Assembly (NCBI GenBank): GCA_026545225.1
Contig: CM048851.1
Span: 30,999,956 to 31,063,955 of the forward strand
Origin: Cornus controversa
Lineage: Eukaryota; Streptophyta; Magnoliopsida; Cornales; Cornaceae
DNA: 64,000 bases
Reading direction: 5' to 3'
Of this stretch, positions 1 through 11,900 are shown one piece after another (within the stretch, counting starts at the first letter, position 1; the number at the start of each line of letters is the position of its first letter). The notes under the pieces are model-generated. The model searched no databases, was not told where the DNA came from, and saw nothing but the letters and a program-made list of their open reading frames with translations. The translations under genes were made by a program, and so were the position numbers.

Positions 1-1100
1 TTTTCGAGTCGAACTCGTGTTCATCAATGATTTTTGTTTCTTCATAATTTCTAGTCATCAATCAATATTAGGGTTGTCACTGTTGTCGAAGCATAATCAG
101 TTGTTAATAAAGCACGTATTGTTTGTTTCTCTTTTATAATAGCCAATAGTAACAGTGTTATTTGTGTCAGTTCTACTTGAACAATCTACATTTGGGTTAT
201 TTGTTCTGAATCTAGCTTCTTTAATGGGGCAAGCTCTGAACTAAAATAGCATCTGCACTGCATAGAATAACAGACATTCAATTAGTCTTTCTGGTACTAA
301 ACAAAGTAGTTTGTTATTGCATGAACTATAATACATTGGGGGACAGACTATGCTTTGTTAGTTACTTGGCTATAATTTGCATGTTTTCTTTGCTCTCGGT
401 TAAAAATGAAATTTTCAGTTACTGGAATCTGCTAAAAACCCTAATTCGAAGTTGTTCGAGACCCTAATTGCAGATATCTATGAGAGAGAGACATCCAATA
501 TCCTTGTGTTCGTCCACTGATTAGCCTGGTATCCGAATAGCACCACCCCTGTGAAAAGTGCCACTGATAGTCACCACTGTGCAAACGTTGGCAGCAGCTC
601 TCGAGCCCATATTTGAAGCCACAGCTACCTCGTGCACTGGGTTTGCTCTTCCGGACATGGCCTTGAATAAACTATAGAGAACATGTGTTCAGTCCTCCTC
701 GTGCACTGGGTTTGCTCTTCTGGACATGGCCTTGAATAAACTATAGAGAAGATGTGTGCAGCTCAATTATGCAGCCAGAACGTGGAGACTCCTAACATTC
801 AGTTTCTGTTTCATTTTGCTTCCATACAAGGCTTTTACGATTCATATCCCAGTTGATACCTGATCCAAAATTTCGTTTCCGAATCTTCTAGAAACTTATG
901 CCACTTCTAAAGCAACTGAAAGTCTCCCAGAACATAGACGTTAGAGAACCATTTATGTTCAAACTTTGCTTTTACAAGTTGACAATCTCTATGACAGAAA
1001 AGAGAGGAGACAAAGCATAAAAAGATGAACAATTTTGAGTATCAAAAGCATAAAATCCCAGATTCCATGTCCGACCACAAAAATTTTGAGTATCAATTGT
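1..1100. other. Spacer with a 69-bp tandem duplication
   Basis: No gene is visible. A direct tandem repeat lies at about 628-757: two copies with a 69-bp period, sharing a block that begins CCTCGTGCACTGGG and differing at only a few positions. The rest is ordinary AT-rich plant spacer. Confidence 0.6.
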
Positions 1101-1518
1101 AAGGATGTCAATTTAACTCGTTCGTCCCGTCCTTTATGGGATGGATTTGGGATCATACTAATCGGATTAGAGGCGAGTTTAAAAGAGAGTTAAAAATTTG
1201 TTGAGTTCCGAACCCGCTCCAATTAATGATAAATATATAAATAAATATTCTTATATTAACTATGCTTTTTATTTATTTTTCATTAGTTATAATAATTTTA
1301 AATTTTAACAACATTTTTGTTATTTTCATTTGTAAGTATTTGTCTATTCTTAATTTTTTTTACAAAATTTATCGTAAATTCGGTTAAGTTTGCATTGTAT
1401 TTTTTTAAAAATATATATATAGGGGCACCCCTAAAGCGGGTTTGGGAAGAATTTTTTATTCATGGGACAGGTTTGGAAAAGGGGTGTCCCATCCCAAACT
1501 CGTTCTTTTGACATTCCT
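1101..1518. mobile_element. Foldback (MITE-like) element, AGGATGTCAA family
   Basis: The left end reads AAGGATGTCAATTTAACTCG and the right end, reverse-complemented, begins AGGAATGTCAAAAGAACGAG, so the element is bounded by imperfect inverted repeats of about 20 bp. The interior is AT-rich with blocks matching GGGATGG and CCCATCCC and has no coding capacity. A truncated left end of the same type occurs near 30270 and again near 43668, and the insertion at 49917-50641 has a similar right end. Superfamily not assigned. Confidence 0.55.
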
Positions 1519-1702
1519 AATCAAAAGCATGAAGGACTTTGGGAGTGGGTGTGCGTACAAGGAAAAAAAAAAAAAAAGGCATGAAGGAATAAAACAAATC
1601 TCATTCAAATTGAGCACTTGTTGTTGATTTACACAAGCAGTCCAGCACACACATGGCCAACTCAAACTGAGCAAGACCAGACAGTAAAACAAATATCAGA
1701 AG

Positions 1703-1955
1703 TTACTTCTTTAGATATTGCACTAAACCTTCTTGAGCATTTTCTTTGAACCTCGCGCCAGCCAACAAATATATCATGAGAACTCTTCTCAGGCGGGCAC
1801 ACCTCTCAGCCTCTGCTATTCAGGTTGTTTCTTCTTTATCCTCATAAACTTTCCGGTCACAACGGCAGGCCCCGACTTAAGGTCACCAATATCCACCATT
1901 ACTGTTGACTGCATAAACTTGTACTCCCAACTCCCTATTGTTTGGTAACGAGGAA
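1703..1955 (-). pseudogene. Relic of an unrecognised protein-coding exon
   Basis: Read on the minus strand this stretch has a protein-like frame of about 40 residues containing VMVDIGDLKSGPAVVTGKFM. One base out of frame it continues as AEAERCARLRRVLMIYLLAG and then ENAQEGLVQYLKK, followed by TAA at 1703-1705. The switch of frame near 1815-1825 and the in-frame stops point to a broken exon or retrocopy. The residue composition (IGD, GPAVV, ARLRR) looks like real coding sequence rather than chance. I do not recognise the family. It may be the last exon of a decayed gene whose upstream part (beyond about 1960) has been replaced by repeat sequence. Confidence 0.35.
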
Positions 1956-1959
1956 TTAT

Positions 1960-4910
1960 TCCAACCAAACGTCCATTTTATCATATTGTTTGGCTCCAAG
2001 TGTGCCCACACTGGCACGCTTGTAATTTCTCTGCGTGAGCGTGCCAAGATTGTTAGATCCAAATTTGCGGCTTATGAGAGCTGAGCAAGTATTTCTAGTG
2101 TTACAGCCGTGGTTGATTGTGTGGTTTAGCATATCTAATAGATGATTGTGGAATGGACAGGAATGTGTGATTAGCTTATTTGATAAACGATTGTGGAGAG
2201 TAGGAATAACTCTCCCAATGGTTTGTATCACTTCGGATCTTACGAAATGACTCCGTTGAAGTGAGTTGATTTGGAGTTATGGGCATAGAAATACAAAGAT
2301 AAAATCACTCTAGTTACATGCTAAAGGGTTCAATGAACCATTGCCTAACAATTACAAGCTTGTTGTGGTCATGGCCTTGGGCATGGTCACTTTGGAGAGT
2401 GACATGGTTTGGAGTGGAGTCCGACCTTCCACCTTTCTCCGCACTAGACCCCATTCTTCGTGACATCATGCTTAAGTGAACCAAATGTCCTATTTAAATG
2501 CAAACATATATACACACACATTGGGCACCAGCATAAATGGAAACATAGATTGGATTTATATTAATTTCCATGCACCTAAAATTTAGCCAACTTTACAATG
2601 CTAACATAAGTACTAAAAGCTTGAATCGGTTCGAGTTCAATATCAAGATTAATCCTGGAATAATAAAACGAAAATTACATACAATGGACATATAACTCAG
2701 ATTTATTAAGCAAAACCTTAGGTTTAAGGTTATGTAATAATAATTTATTAGAAGCTGCAGAATAGCCGATTAGTTTCTTGCTATGCAAACGTTATATACA
2801 GTGTAAGTAAACAAGAAACCAACAGGGGCTATTTGAGACATTCAAAGATCTAGCCTTAAAGATAATAATGAGTTGAATAGTTTGCAATCTCAACTTTCAG
2901 AGAAATTATTATTTGGTGGACTAGACCAATCGGCTCATGACACAGTCTTACACTGTCAGTCTTTTATATTAGTTGCCACATTAGTACAAACAGATGATAA
3001 AATTTAGAGCATTGGCACAAACAATTGATAAAATTTAGAGGAGTGTTACACGTCTCAAAATTATTTCTATACTTGTATTATGAAATAAAAGAAGCATGTG
3101 GTTTAGTATTCTATTATTCTTGAGACTCTAAAAACAATCAGTTCATTCCCAGCCTCACCCATCGCTACTAACACTTCACCTCCAACCCCATGAATCGCTA
3201 CTACTTCACCTCCAACCCCATGAATCGCTACTTCATCACCATCATGCCCGACTCCTTCCACCTCATCTGGCCAACATCTCCTTGCCTCAGTAATGGACTT
3301 GATCGAAACAACATGACCAGTAAAACCCTTGAAATGGAGACCCATTTTACAAGATGAAAACCTAACCCTAAGTTGGGAGATCTTTACGACACAATTTTCA
3401 AGATTGGGTTTCTGTTTCATAAAGCCCATTTTGGATCAAATAACAGAGGAATGGGTGGTGGATCAATCACAACTCCGTTCTCATTGAAACATTTTATTTA
3501 TTTATTTATTTATTTATTTTTAGAGTCGTTCTTCTATAGATAAATAAAAAATTAATAAATTACTTCCTACAAGCTTGGCCTCAATCATGATCCATAGATT
3601 TCTAATGGGTTGTAGATGTTCTTGCTAATCAAGGCTTTGTGTCGGGTTGGTTTGATTTAATATTTGACTTTGATGAGGAGTTGATGCCACAAGGGATTAG
3701 CTCTACTTTCAAGAGAATGGATGTCTGAAGCGAAATTCAATAGAATGGCAAGTAAATTGCTAGGTAATGTGGAGGATATACTCATGGTTACCACTTACCA
3801 AAGACTTTATTTAAAGTGAGAAACTTAGCTTTTTCTTAAACTTGTTTGGGATGACTTTTTGTAGTTATTTGCTTCTCTTTTCTATTTTCTAGTTACATTC
3901 TTGGTGACAAGTTGATTCTATAAAATACTGGAGTTACAAGAAGGATGTGACATTAATAGAATGCAAGAACGTTGTTAGCGATAAATTTGAAGATTGTAAG
4001 CATTTTCCCCTTGATTGTATAATTTTAGAATTTATTCGGCAATGTTGATTTTAATTTGCTTGTCATTTGTAATGGTCAAATGACTTAGTGGTGGTGTTAT
4101 GGAATTTATTTATTTTGGTATGTATGCAATAGTAACTTATTTCGACATGTCAAGGCATTTTTCTCCTTTCTTTCCTATAGTGTGTTGAGCTCTTTGCATG
4201 TTAAAACTCGTATCTTCCATGAAATGAAACTCTAAAAGTGTTGTATGCTATGAAGAGAATTAATATAAGAAACACTTTTGTTTTTATTTGTTAAATGTTT
4301 CATGTTAGGCTGCATCAAGACATTAATTATGGAAGCACTAAAACCTTACTAACAAGATGCATGCACATTTGTTATTCAGTGACTTCATTGGCATCATCTA
4401 ATAGCATTGGGAAAAGTTGGTTAGAGTGAGTTTTCCACTTGTAGAGATGCAAAATTGATTCACTAATTGCCATAATGTTGGTCACAAACTGCAAGATTCC
4501 AAGAGAATGGGTGCTACAAATTTTTTGGGTGTTCAAGGTTTGATCTTTCTTTTACTATTTTACTAAACATGAACATGAAGCATTCAAATTGGCAGGAAAC
4601 ATCTTCAATGAAACATTTCTCATGATATATGGATTGGAAGAAGTCAATAATTGGAAGACAAATTGCATTCAACAGTTGAGTAGAAGAGCTCATTAATTGA
4701 AGACTTGCTAGCTGCCTTCAAACAACATCCCAAATCTAACTTTAGGATCAAGAGAAACAACTTAGCTATTTGGGCCACTTTAATTCATAGCAAAGCAAAG
4801 CAAACAAACACTGCACTACCACTAATAGAGCAAAGTCATATGATGAACAAAACCATCCCATTCTCTTACAACGAGATCCATGTCAATGGAAGCAAGACAG
4901 ATTGACAATA
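1960..4910. other. Spacer, no gene seen
   Basis: AT-rich sequence without a convincing gene. A 108-codon minus-strand frame at 3103-3429 contains a short internal repeat (a unit including ACCTCCAACCCCATGAATCG, two to three times at about 3176-3230) and resembles no protein I know. A (TTTA)n microsatellite sits at about 3493-3520. Confidence 0.55.
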
Positions 4911-5382
4911 AGGCCCAATTTGGTTGGAAAGAAATGAAAGGAAAAGAAAGGGAATGAAATGGAAGGATATGTTTTTTTTGTGTTTGGTATGAATTTTTTA
5001 ATGGAAAGGAAAAGAAAAAAAATGGAAGAATTTGGAAGGATATGTTGAGGAAGAAAAATAACTTTTGTTCTCCTTCCAAAAATGGGAGGAAATGGAAGGA
5101 AATGTTACAAATTTTTAATGAAACTTTGTTAATACTAATTTTGCCCTTATTTTGATAAAAGCTAAAATTTGTTCTTTTTAATATAAAAGGGTATAATGGT
5201 AATTTTTTTAAATAGTTTCATTTCCTTTTTTTTCTCAAACATGTTTACTATTATTTCTTTTTTTCTCTTTTACTACTCAACCAAATATGATAAAAATTTA
5301 ACATTATCCTTTCATTTTATTTCATTTCTTTTCTCTCATTACTAATGTTATCATTTCTTTTCCATTGTACCAAACATAGCCT
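4911..5382. mobile_element. MITE-like element with TTTGG inverted ends
   Basis: The left end reads AGGCCCAATTTGGTTGGAAAG. The right end, reverse-complemented, reads AGGCTATGTTTGGTACAATGG. These imperfect terminal inverted repeats bound about 470 bp rich in GGAAAGGAAAAG on the left and its complement CTTTTC on the right, so the whole element can fold back. It has no open frame. Ends of the AGGC..TTTGG type are common in plant non-autonomous DNA transposons. A target duplication is not obvious. Confidence 0.5.
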
Positions 5383-6559
5383 AAGATTATCTCAAATCAA
5401 AGTTGCATGTTGCTTCAAGCATTTACAAAGATCTAGACTTCCCAAACCAAAAGCTATGTTATTGATAACTAAAAGTCAAAAGCAAATACTACAACAAAGT
5501 TAAGTTTGAACTGCTCGTAATGAATTTTGCTTCAAACATCCAACTCTCTTAAAAAATACGATAAGATATCCCTTGTGGCATTAGCTTCTCATCCGTAGTC
5601 ATAAACCACAACGCATACAAAAATAGGAAGTTGGAAGCCTTGAAGAAGCAAGAACATCAATAGATCAAATATACAAGTTAGGATATGAAATAATTAAATC
5701 TGCACTATTTTAACAAACTCAAACTCGTCAATTGAATGTTAACAGGAACATGTAAAACTCAAGACATTTAAAAATAAAATGTAAAATTTTTAAAGACAAC
5801 ATCAAATTTTTTTTTATAACTATTCAAACATTTTATTTGATTTTAGAAAAATCAATTTCAAACAACAGAAAGACGGAAGCTTCCGTTATCACCCTTTTAG
5901 TGTGATCTCAAGCCCAACAGCAATTTTAAGAAATAGGGAATTGGTGAGATGGAAAAAAAGTGTAAGATAAATTTTGAGGATAAGACGGCTTAGAGGATTT
6001 AGTGTGAGACGGAGCCTGTGAGGGTTTTGATGTGAGAGAGAGAAAAAAATTGACATTTGACACTGCGGGAGAATAATATATCGTTGGTGACGACCAGAAT
6101 GATAACTTCTTCAAACTCAATGCAGTGGTTACAAATCTGGTGTGAAAGAGAGATTGTGAGGGTGAGGGATTTTGTGAGGGGCCAAAGAAGGTTTATAACT
6201 TTTATTATGAAGGTTGAAATCAAGAAGAGAGGGAAAACAAAAATGAAACTAACCCCAAAAAAATTATTTTGCATTCAAGATGACTTGAACCTTATACTTG
6301 ATACTTCGCCAACCCTTGGTTAGGGAGAAAATGTTAGTGCCGTGAAAGACTTCTTTATATTTCTCCCAAATACACTGATGTGTAAAGTAAACTACAAAAA
6401 TGCTTACATGTCATTTAAATATTGGTTGAGACCACCAAATCAGCAAATTGACTCGGTGAATTAGGATCACTCAATAATTTTTTTAAGTTCCATGTATATA
6501 TATATAAGCAAATATTTATATTTTTAAAACCCCTAAAAGTGAAATGTCAATGCCAATAA
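5383..6559. other. Spacer upstream of the PWWP gene
   Basis: No coding sequence recognised. Short overlapping frames on both strands at 5926-6323 are mutually contradictory and show no family resemblance. Confidence 0.5.
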
Positions 6560-7030
6560 GTTCTTAGCTTCAATCCCAGAAGCTAGAGAGAGAAAACGGG
6601 TTTGAGTTGCAGGGGTTTACTGGGAGGCCAACCATTTCCGCGCAGGAAGACAATAGCGTAATGTGCACCGCCGCGCACTTTAGCCTAACCTGTCCGATAT
6701 GCGCAGACGGCGTACGTTAGCAGCCGACGCCACTGAATGCTTCAGCTGGCTTCTGTGGGGCCCAGAGTAAGATTTGAATCGGACGGCCATAGAAGGCTCA
6801 AAAGTGGAAGGTGATCGAAGCAAAACACTTCGAATTTCGAAATCAAATCAGAACCAAAACGTTACGAGCATCATTGAACACGTGAAACTGTGAAAGGACA
6901 AAAATGAATAAATTATGAGTAATGAAAGCTCTTTCGTTTTCAATACCTAAACAAACTTCTTTCTCTCTCTAACTTATTTGTTGCTTGGAGTTTCTAGAGA
7001 GAGAAAGTGGAAGTCCGAGTGATTCTGCAT
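6560..7030 (+). promoter_or_regulatory. Promoter region and 5' UTR exon of the PWWP gene
   Basis: A locally GC-richer block at about 6600-6830 contains several CGCG and GCGCAC motifs, unlike the surrounding AT-rich spacer. A CT/GA-rich leader (CTTTCTCTCTCTAAC, then GAGAGAGAAAGTGG) follows at 6955-7010. The leader ends in GCAT followed by GTAAGTATCC, a strong donor at 7031. The matching acceptor TTGGTTGCAG ends at 8932, thirty bases before the start codon. I infer transcription starts somewhere between about 6850 and 6960; no clear TATA box decides it. Confidence 0.5.
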
Positions 7031-7663
7031 GTAAGTATCCTTGTCCCCATGGCTGTTTGGATTTGAGATTGATTAGATGAATTTGTATGGACCGGTGAGT
7101 AGATGTTCTGGTAGATTTTAGGATTTTTCTGGTTTTGAATGAGCTCATTTCGTGTGCGTTTTGTTCTTCGTATGTTTATTTGCTTGTTAATTTATAGCAA
7201 AAAAAATTTGTATACTTGGTTGCAAGAAAAATAGTTTTGGATAACAATGACACACTATAATAGTTAGGGGTTCCATTTCCTAACATTAGGGCACATTTCT
7301 GTGTGTAAGCTTGTTATACTCTGAACCATAAATGTGGTTTTGTAATCTTATTGCTGGTGTGCTCAAGTAGCTTAGTCACCATACTTGGCACAAAACTTAC
7401 TTGCATTGAACTATTGAGGTGACTCTTGAGGTCTTCAGGAGCCCCTTTGGAGACTAAGTGTGTAATAAACATTTAGTGTCTCAAAAATTCGAATATGGGT
7501 ATTAGGACTTGTGTTGGCATTGAGATGATGCAAGTGACAGAAGATTCCCTGTTTCTTACGGTAGAACAAGAAGCTTTTATTTATTTATTAATTATTTGCA
7601 TAATGCAATGTAGTATATATAGAGATAAATATCCTTTTTGGAAATGCAAATGTATTTATGCTA

Positions 7664-7742
7664 TGTTTGGGAGCACCGAATCAGTGCCTTGGATTTGGAA
7701 TTGGAGAAAATCCAAAGTGCCCATTCAGTGCTCCCAGACGCA
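7664..7742. mobile_element. 79-bp snap-back MITE in the 5' UTR intron
   Basis: The element is almost entirely one hairpin. A left arm beginning TTTGGGAGCAC pairs with a right arm ending GTGCTCCCAGA over about 31 bp, with roughly 25 matches and an 11-13 base loop. The 6-bp direct repeat ATGCTA flanks it at 7658-7663 and 7743-7748, as expected for a target-site duplication. It lies inside the intron between the 5' UTR exon and the coding exon of the PWWP gene, so it would be transcribed as a stem-loop. Confidence 0.6.
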
Positions 7743-8962
7743 ATGCTAATGAATTTAGTAGCTCAAGAATTATCGCAAAGTTTTGAGATATTGCTCCAAT
7801 TCTGGCTTGAGTGGCATAATGGTTTCCTACCTAGAGGAAATTAACATGATTTTTTGAGCTTAATTAATCTAAGGTACTTTAATTGAACAAACGTGTGTGA
7901 CTCTCATGAGATATATGCCTAATATCCTGGTTCTTGCTTTTGTCTGGATATGCATCTCAACTCAACAAAACAAAGTATTTTCTCAACTATTTGGGATTGA
8001 CTATATGAATCGCGTTTAGCCATCCCACTCTGCGTTAGGCTATAATCTCAGTTAAAACATAATCTATAGATTCTTTCTTTTACTATATAAACCCATGATG
8101 GATTTGATCTTTTCCTTCCCCTAACATTGACTGCATTACTCTTTACTCGCTAGAGCATTTATTGGTATTTGTTGCACATTGTTAAACTATCTTTATTGAT
8201 ATTCTCTCGTTTTGTCTCCAATTATTGATACTTCAATCGTCTTGTAGATTTGTTGATTTCCTATATGCTGATTTTATGAACATGTTGTTTCTTAGTCTCC
8301 CAATATTCTATCCCATAAAGTTTATCTTTCAATTTTAAACGTCTACATTGATCACAAAATGCTAAAAGTACTCCTCCATTTTACATATCTTGCATTGCAT
8401 TGATTGAAAAATGTTAAAAGTACTCCTCCATTTAACTTATCTTGATTCAATTATATGACTAGCTTTATTACAAAATCTCCCTCTATGTAAATAATTGAGT
8501 TTAGGTAATGAAAATGCTCTTTGTGTGCGTGTGTGTGTGGTCACTCTATCTTCACTGTATCCTTGCCTATATTTCTAGTTTTGCTAAAATTATATTCTGT
8601 ATATCTAGTTTTAGTCCAGCTTGTCTTAAACTCTCCTGAATCTAGACATTCTCTTTAAACCTCTAATTTAAGATTTGTCATTGCTCTAGTTTTAATCAAT
8701 TAAATAAATATATTCGGTGAATAACATACACTATGAAATGTCATCCTGGTAGTTTACTCATAACTAATGCAAAATGACACGAGTTTAATGCTTCTGATAA
8801 TTTAAAATTCACTTGTTTTTCTCATTGTTATTTTTACTAGCTTAACAGTTCCGTAATACATGTCCTTTAACATTTCAATATGTTATTTCCTCAGTGGTGA
8901 TGCATGATTTAATTTTATGTACTTGGTTGCAGAGTGAGCCATTCAAATTACAAAGATAAGGT

Positions 8963-11900
8963 ATGAAACGTACATATCTTGCAACTGATAGAAGTTTTGT
9001 TGACAAGGAAGGTGGGGAAGCAACTGCTACTAATCAATTAAGTGAGGAGGTCGTCTTAGGGGAATTTATATGGGTTAGGCTCCATGGCTCCTCATGGTGG
9101 CCTGCCCAGGTATGTGGAGTGCTGCTTGTGCAGTATTTATGTCAAATTCATGATCTGAGATTTTCTGATTTTGGCAATTAGTACACTATATATTTTTAAT
9201 TTTATTATTTACTCACCTATTTGGTAGGTTGTAGATGAGAACACTGTGAGTGGTGGCAATAGACCCAGTAATAGATCAGCGGGTGAAGTTCTTGTTCGAT
9301 TGTATGGAAGCTATAAATAGTCAGTGATTTTATTCCCACCTGGTTGTATTGTGTTTTTCACCGATTCATGCATTCATGAACTTTAGTTACTAATGTTCAA
9401 TTTTTGCAGTATGTACGTGGATCCCATGAAATTTCGCTCCGAGTTTGAGAACGTAAAATTCAATACATTGTTCCAACCTCTCAATTCTTTTAACTTCCAT
9501 TTGAGTATAAATAGTTGGACAATTTTAGTTCCATGAGCTCTTCACATCAATTTCCTTTACTCATGTCTAATAGACTTTATCTTTGAATTCTCAGATACTA
9601 AAGCAACACAATGGTAGCTTTAGTGAAGTACTCAAAAGAACTCTGGAGCTGGTAAGCGTGTTGGATTTTATTTGTTACCCTCAAGAATATTATTAGTACT
9701 GCAGATTTTCATCTCTTAGGCTGATGAAATGTGACGGTTGTAAGTAATATGCTTCTCCAATTATTGGAAATGGCTATAGGATCTTCCTCATGTCAAATCT
9801 GGTAGATCAAAAGGGAAAGTATCCAAATCTAAAGGTTAGCCAATTTTCTCACAGAATCATGCTATTACAATCACTTATTTCGCAAACATTGTTTAGTATG
9901 TTTCAGTCAAACATGTAATCTTAGTTGTGTTTCTAACTTTCTATAATGGGTTTTATATAGCAACTTTCCATATCAACCGGAAGCATGCTTCAAATGTTGA
10001 TCTCGGTTGACTCAAATACAGATATATCTATTGTTATTTTGATGCAGAGATGATCTGCAATTAAATTTTTTTTATATGCGTTCCCAAAAATCTAGTATGG
10101 AACTCCAAGAATGTTGATCAGAATAATTTGATAAACAATTAAGTGATAAATGAATAGAAATCGCTACTTGTTAAGTCTTCTATTTTTTGTGAATCCAAAC
10201 ATCTAATGATTGGAAATGAAAATGGAAAAAGCTCGTAAATGTTTTCTCCACTATGCTAAAAGGAAAATTTTATAGAATCGTTATTAGACCAACTATGCTA
10301 TATGGAGCGGAGTGTTGAGCTTTAAAATAGAAATAAGAACAACAAATTCATGTTGCGGAAATGAGAATGTTGATCAGAGAAATTTGATAAACAATTGAGT
10401 GATAAATGAATAGAAATCGCTACAGATTGGAAATGAAAATGGAAAAAACTTGTAAAGTTTTCTCCACTATGCTAAAAGGAAAATTTTATAGAACTGTTAT
10501 TAGACCAATAATGCTATATGGAGTGGAGTGTTGGGCTTTAAAATAGAAACAAGAACAACGCATTTATGTTGCGGAAATGAGAATGCTAAGATGGATGGTG
10601 AGAGTGACTAGAAGAGATAGAGTTACCAATGAAAGTGTAAGAGAAAAATTAGGAATAACACCTATCAATGATGACGAGAAAATAAGAGAGTAAACTTAGA
10701 TGGTCTGGTTACATACAACGGAGACCTGTAAATGCGCCGTTAAGAATAGGTAAGTTAGTATCTAATAGAAGGCAAAGGCTCAAGGTGCACTAAGGCGTTA
10801 AGGCCTCCTGGAGCCTGAGGCGCGGGGCGAGGCGCAAGTTAAAAAAACTTTAGAAAATCTAATTGTTGACTTCAAAAATCAAGATCAATGGTCCTTAGAT
10901 ACATTGACTTAGGCTTTGAACCCAATTGACTCACTTTATAAAGCTTTGTCATGCATAGTTACTCATTCAGGAACTTGGCTCAGAAATTTGACCGAGTGTT
11001 GGATTTTAGTGGCAAAATCGTAAATATGCATTTTTAAAAATGAATTATGAAATCAAAAGTCCCGGTAATCATACCCTATGGTTTTTTTATGATCATATGA
11101 ATTTTCTTAGCCCTAAATGTCTTGATTTGATCATTCAAATTGTAAGATGATTTTTTAACTCAAAGCTGAGAAATTTATTTTGTACTAAAACTTAAAAATC
11201 AGATTTTGATTCATTTGGAATTTGATTTTGAAACTATTTTTATTGAATTCAAATATGGGGTACTTTGCTTATTTACATTGAATAACTTAAATTTATGAGA
11301 GATTTACTTAAATGTTTTCAATATAAATAAGTGAGCAATGAGCAGTAGCAATACGTGCACCACTGAAATTTTAACGAGTGTTAAAACTTGTTAGATAATT
11401 AGTTTTATTGTTGAGGGGCACTTTTGTACTTTCCCTTCTTTAGTTAGTTTAGGGTATTTTATATTTTATTCTTATTGTATCATTCTGTATTGTTCCTAAT
11501 TTAAGTGACAATAATGATAGAACACGATTCTTCACTTTGCAATCTTCACATGGTATCAGAGCGACATGAGTCCTGATCGCATCACAACGTATCGCAATTC
11601 TATTTGCATCTCTAGACCTTGCAAATCCTAATCACAGATCATTGCAATCCATCGTTTCAGTTCACACAACCTCGCAATCGCACCGACTTCTTGTTTTTCT
11701 GTCTGAAGACATCATTTTTGTTCGCCTCGCATCACAATTTCACTTTGATTATTATTGCATGACTTTCCTCTGATTTCATTTTCGTCACTCAACTGTTTCG
11801 GCTCTTTGTTTGTAACATTGCAATCGCAGCACATCATAGCATATGATTACAGCTCATCATAACATCGCACTTCTGTTCGCATCACAGATTTTGATTTTGT

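Noticed and set aside
3103-3429. 108-codon minus-strand frame
   Set aside because: Internal short repeats, no family resemblance and no splice or promoter context; probably chance.
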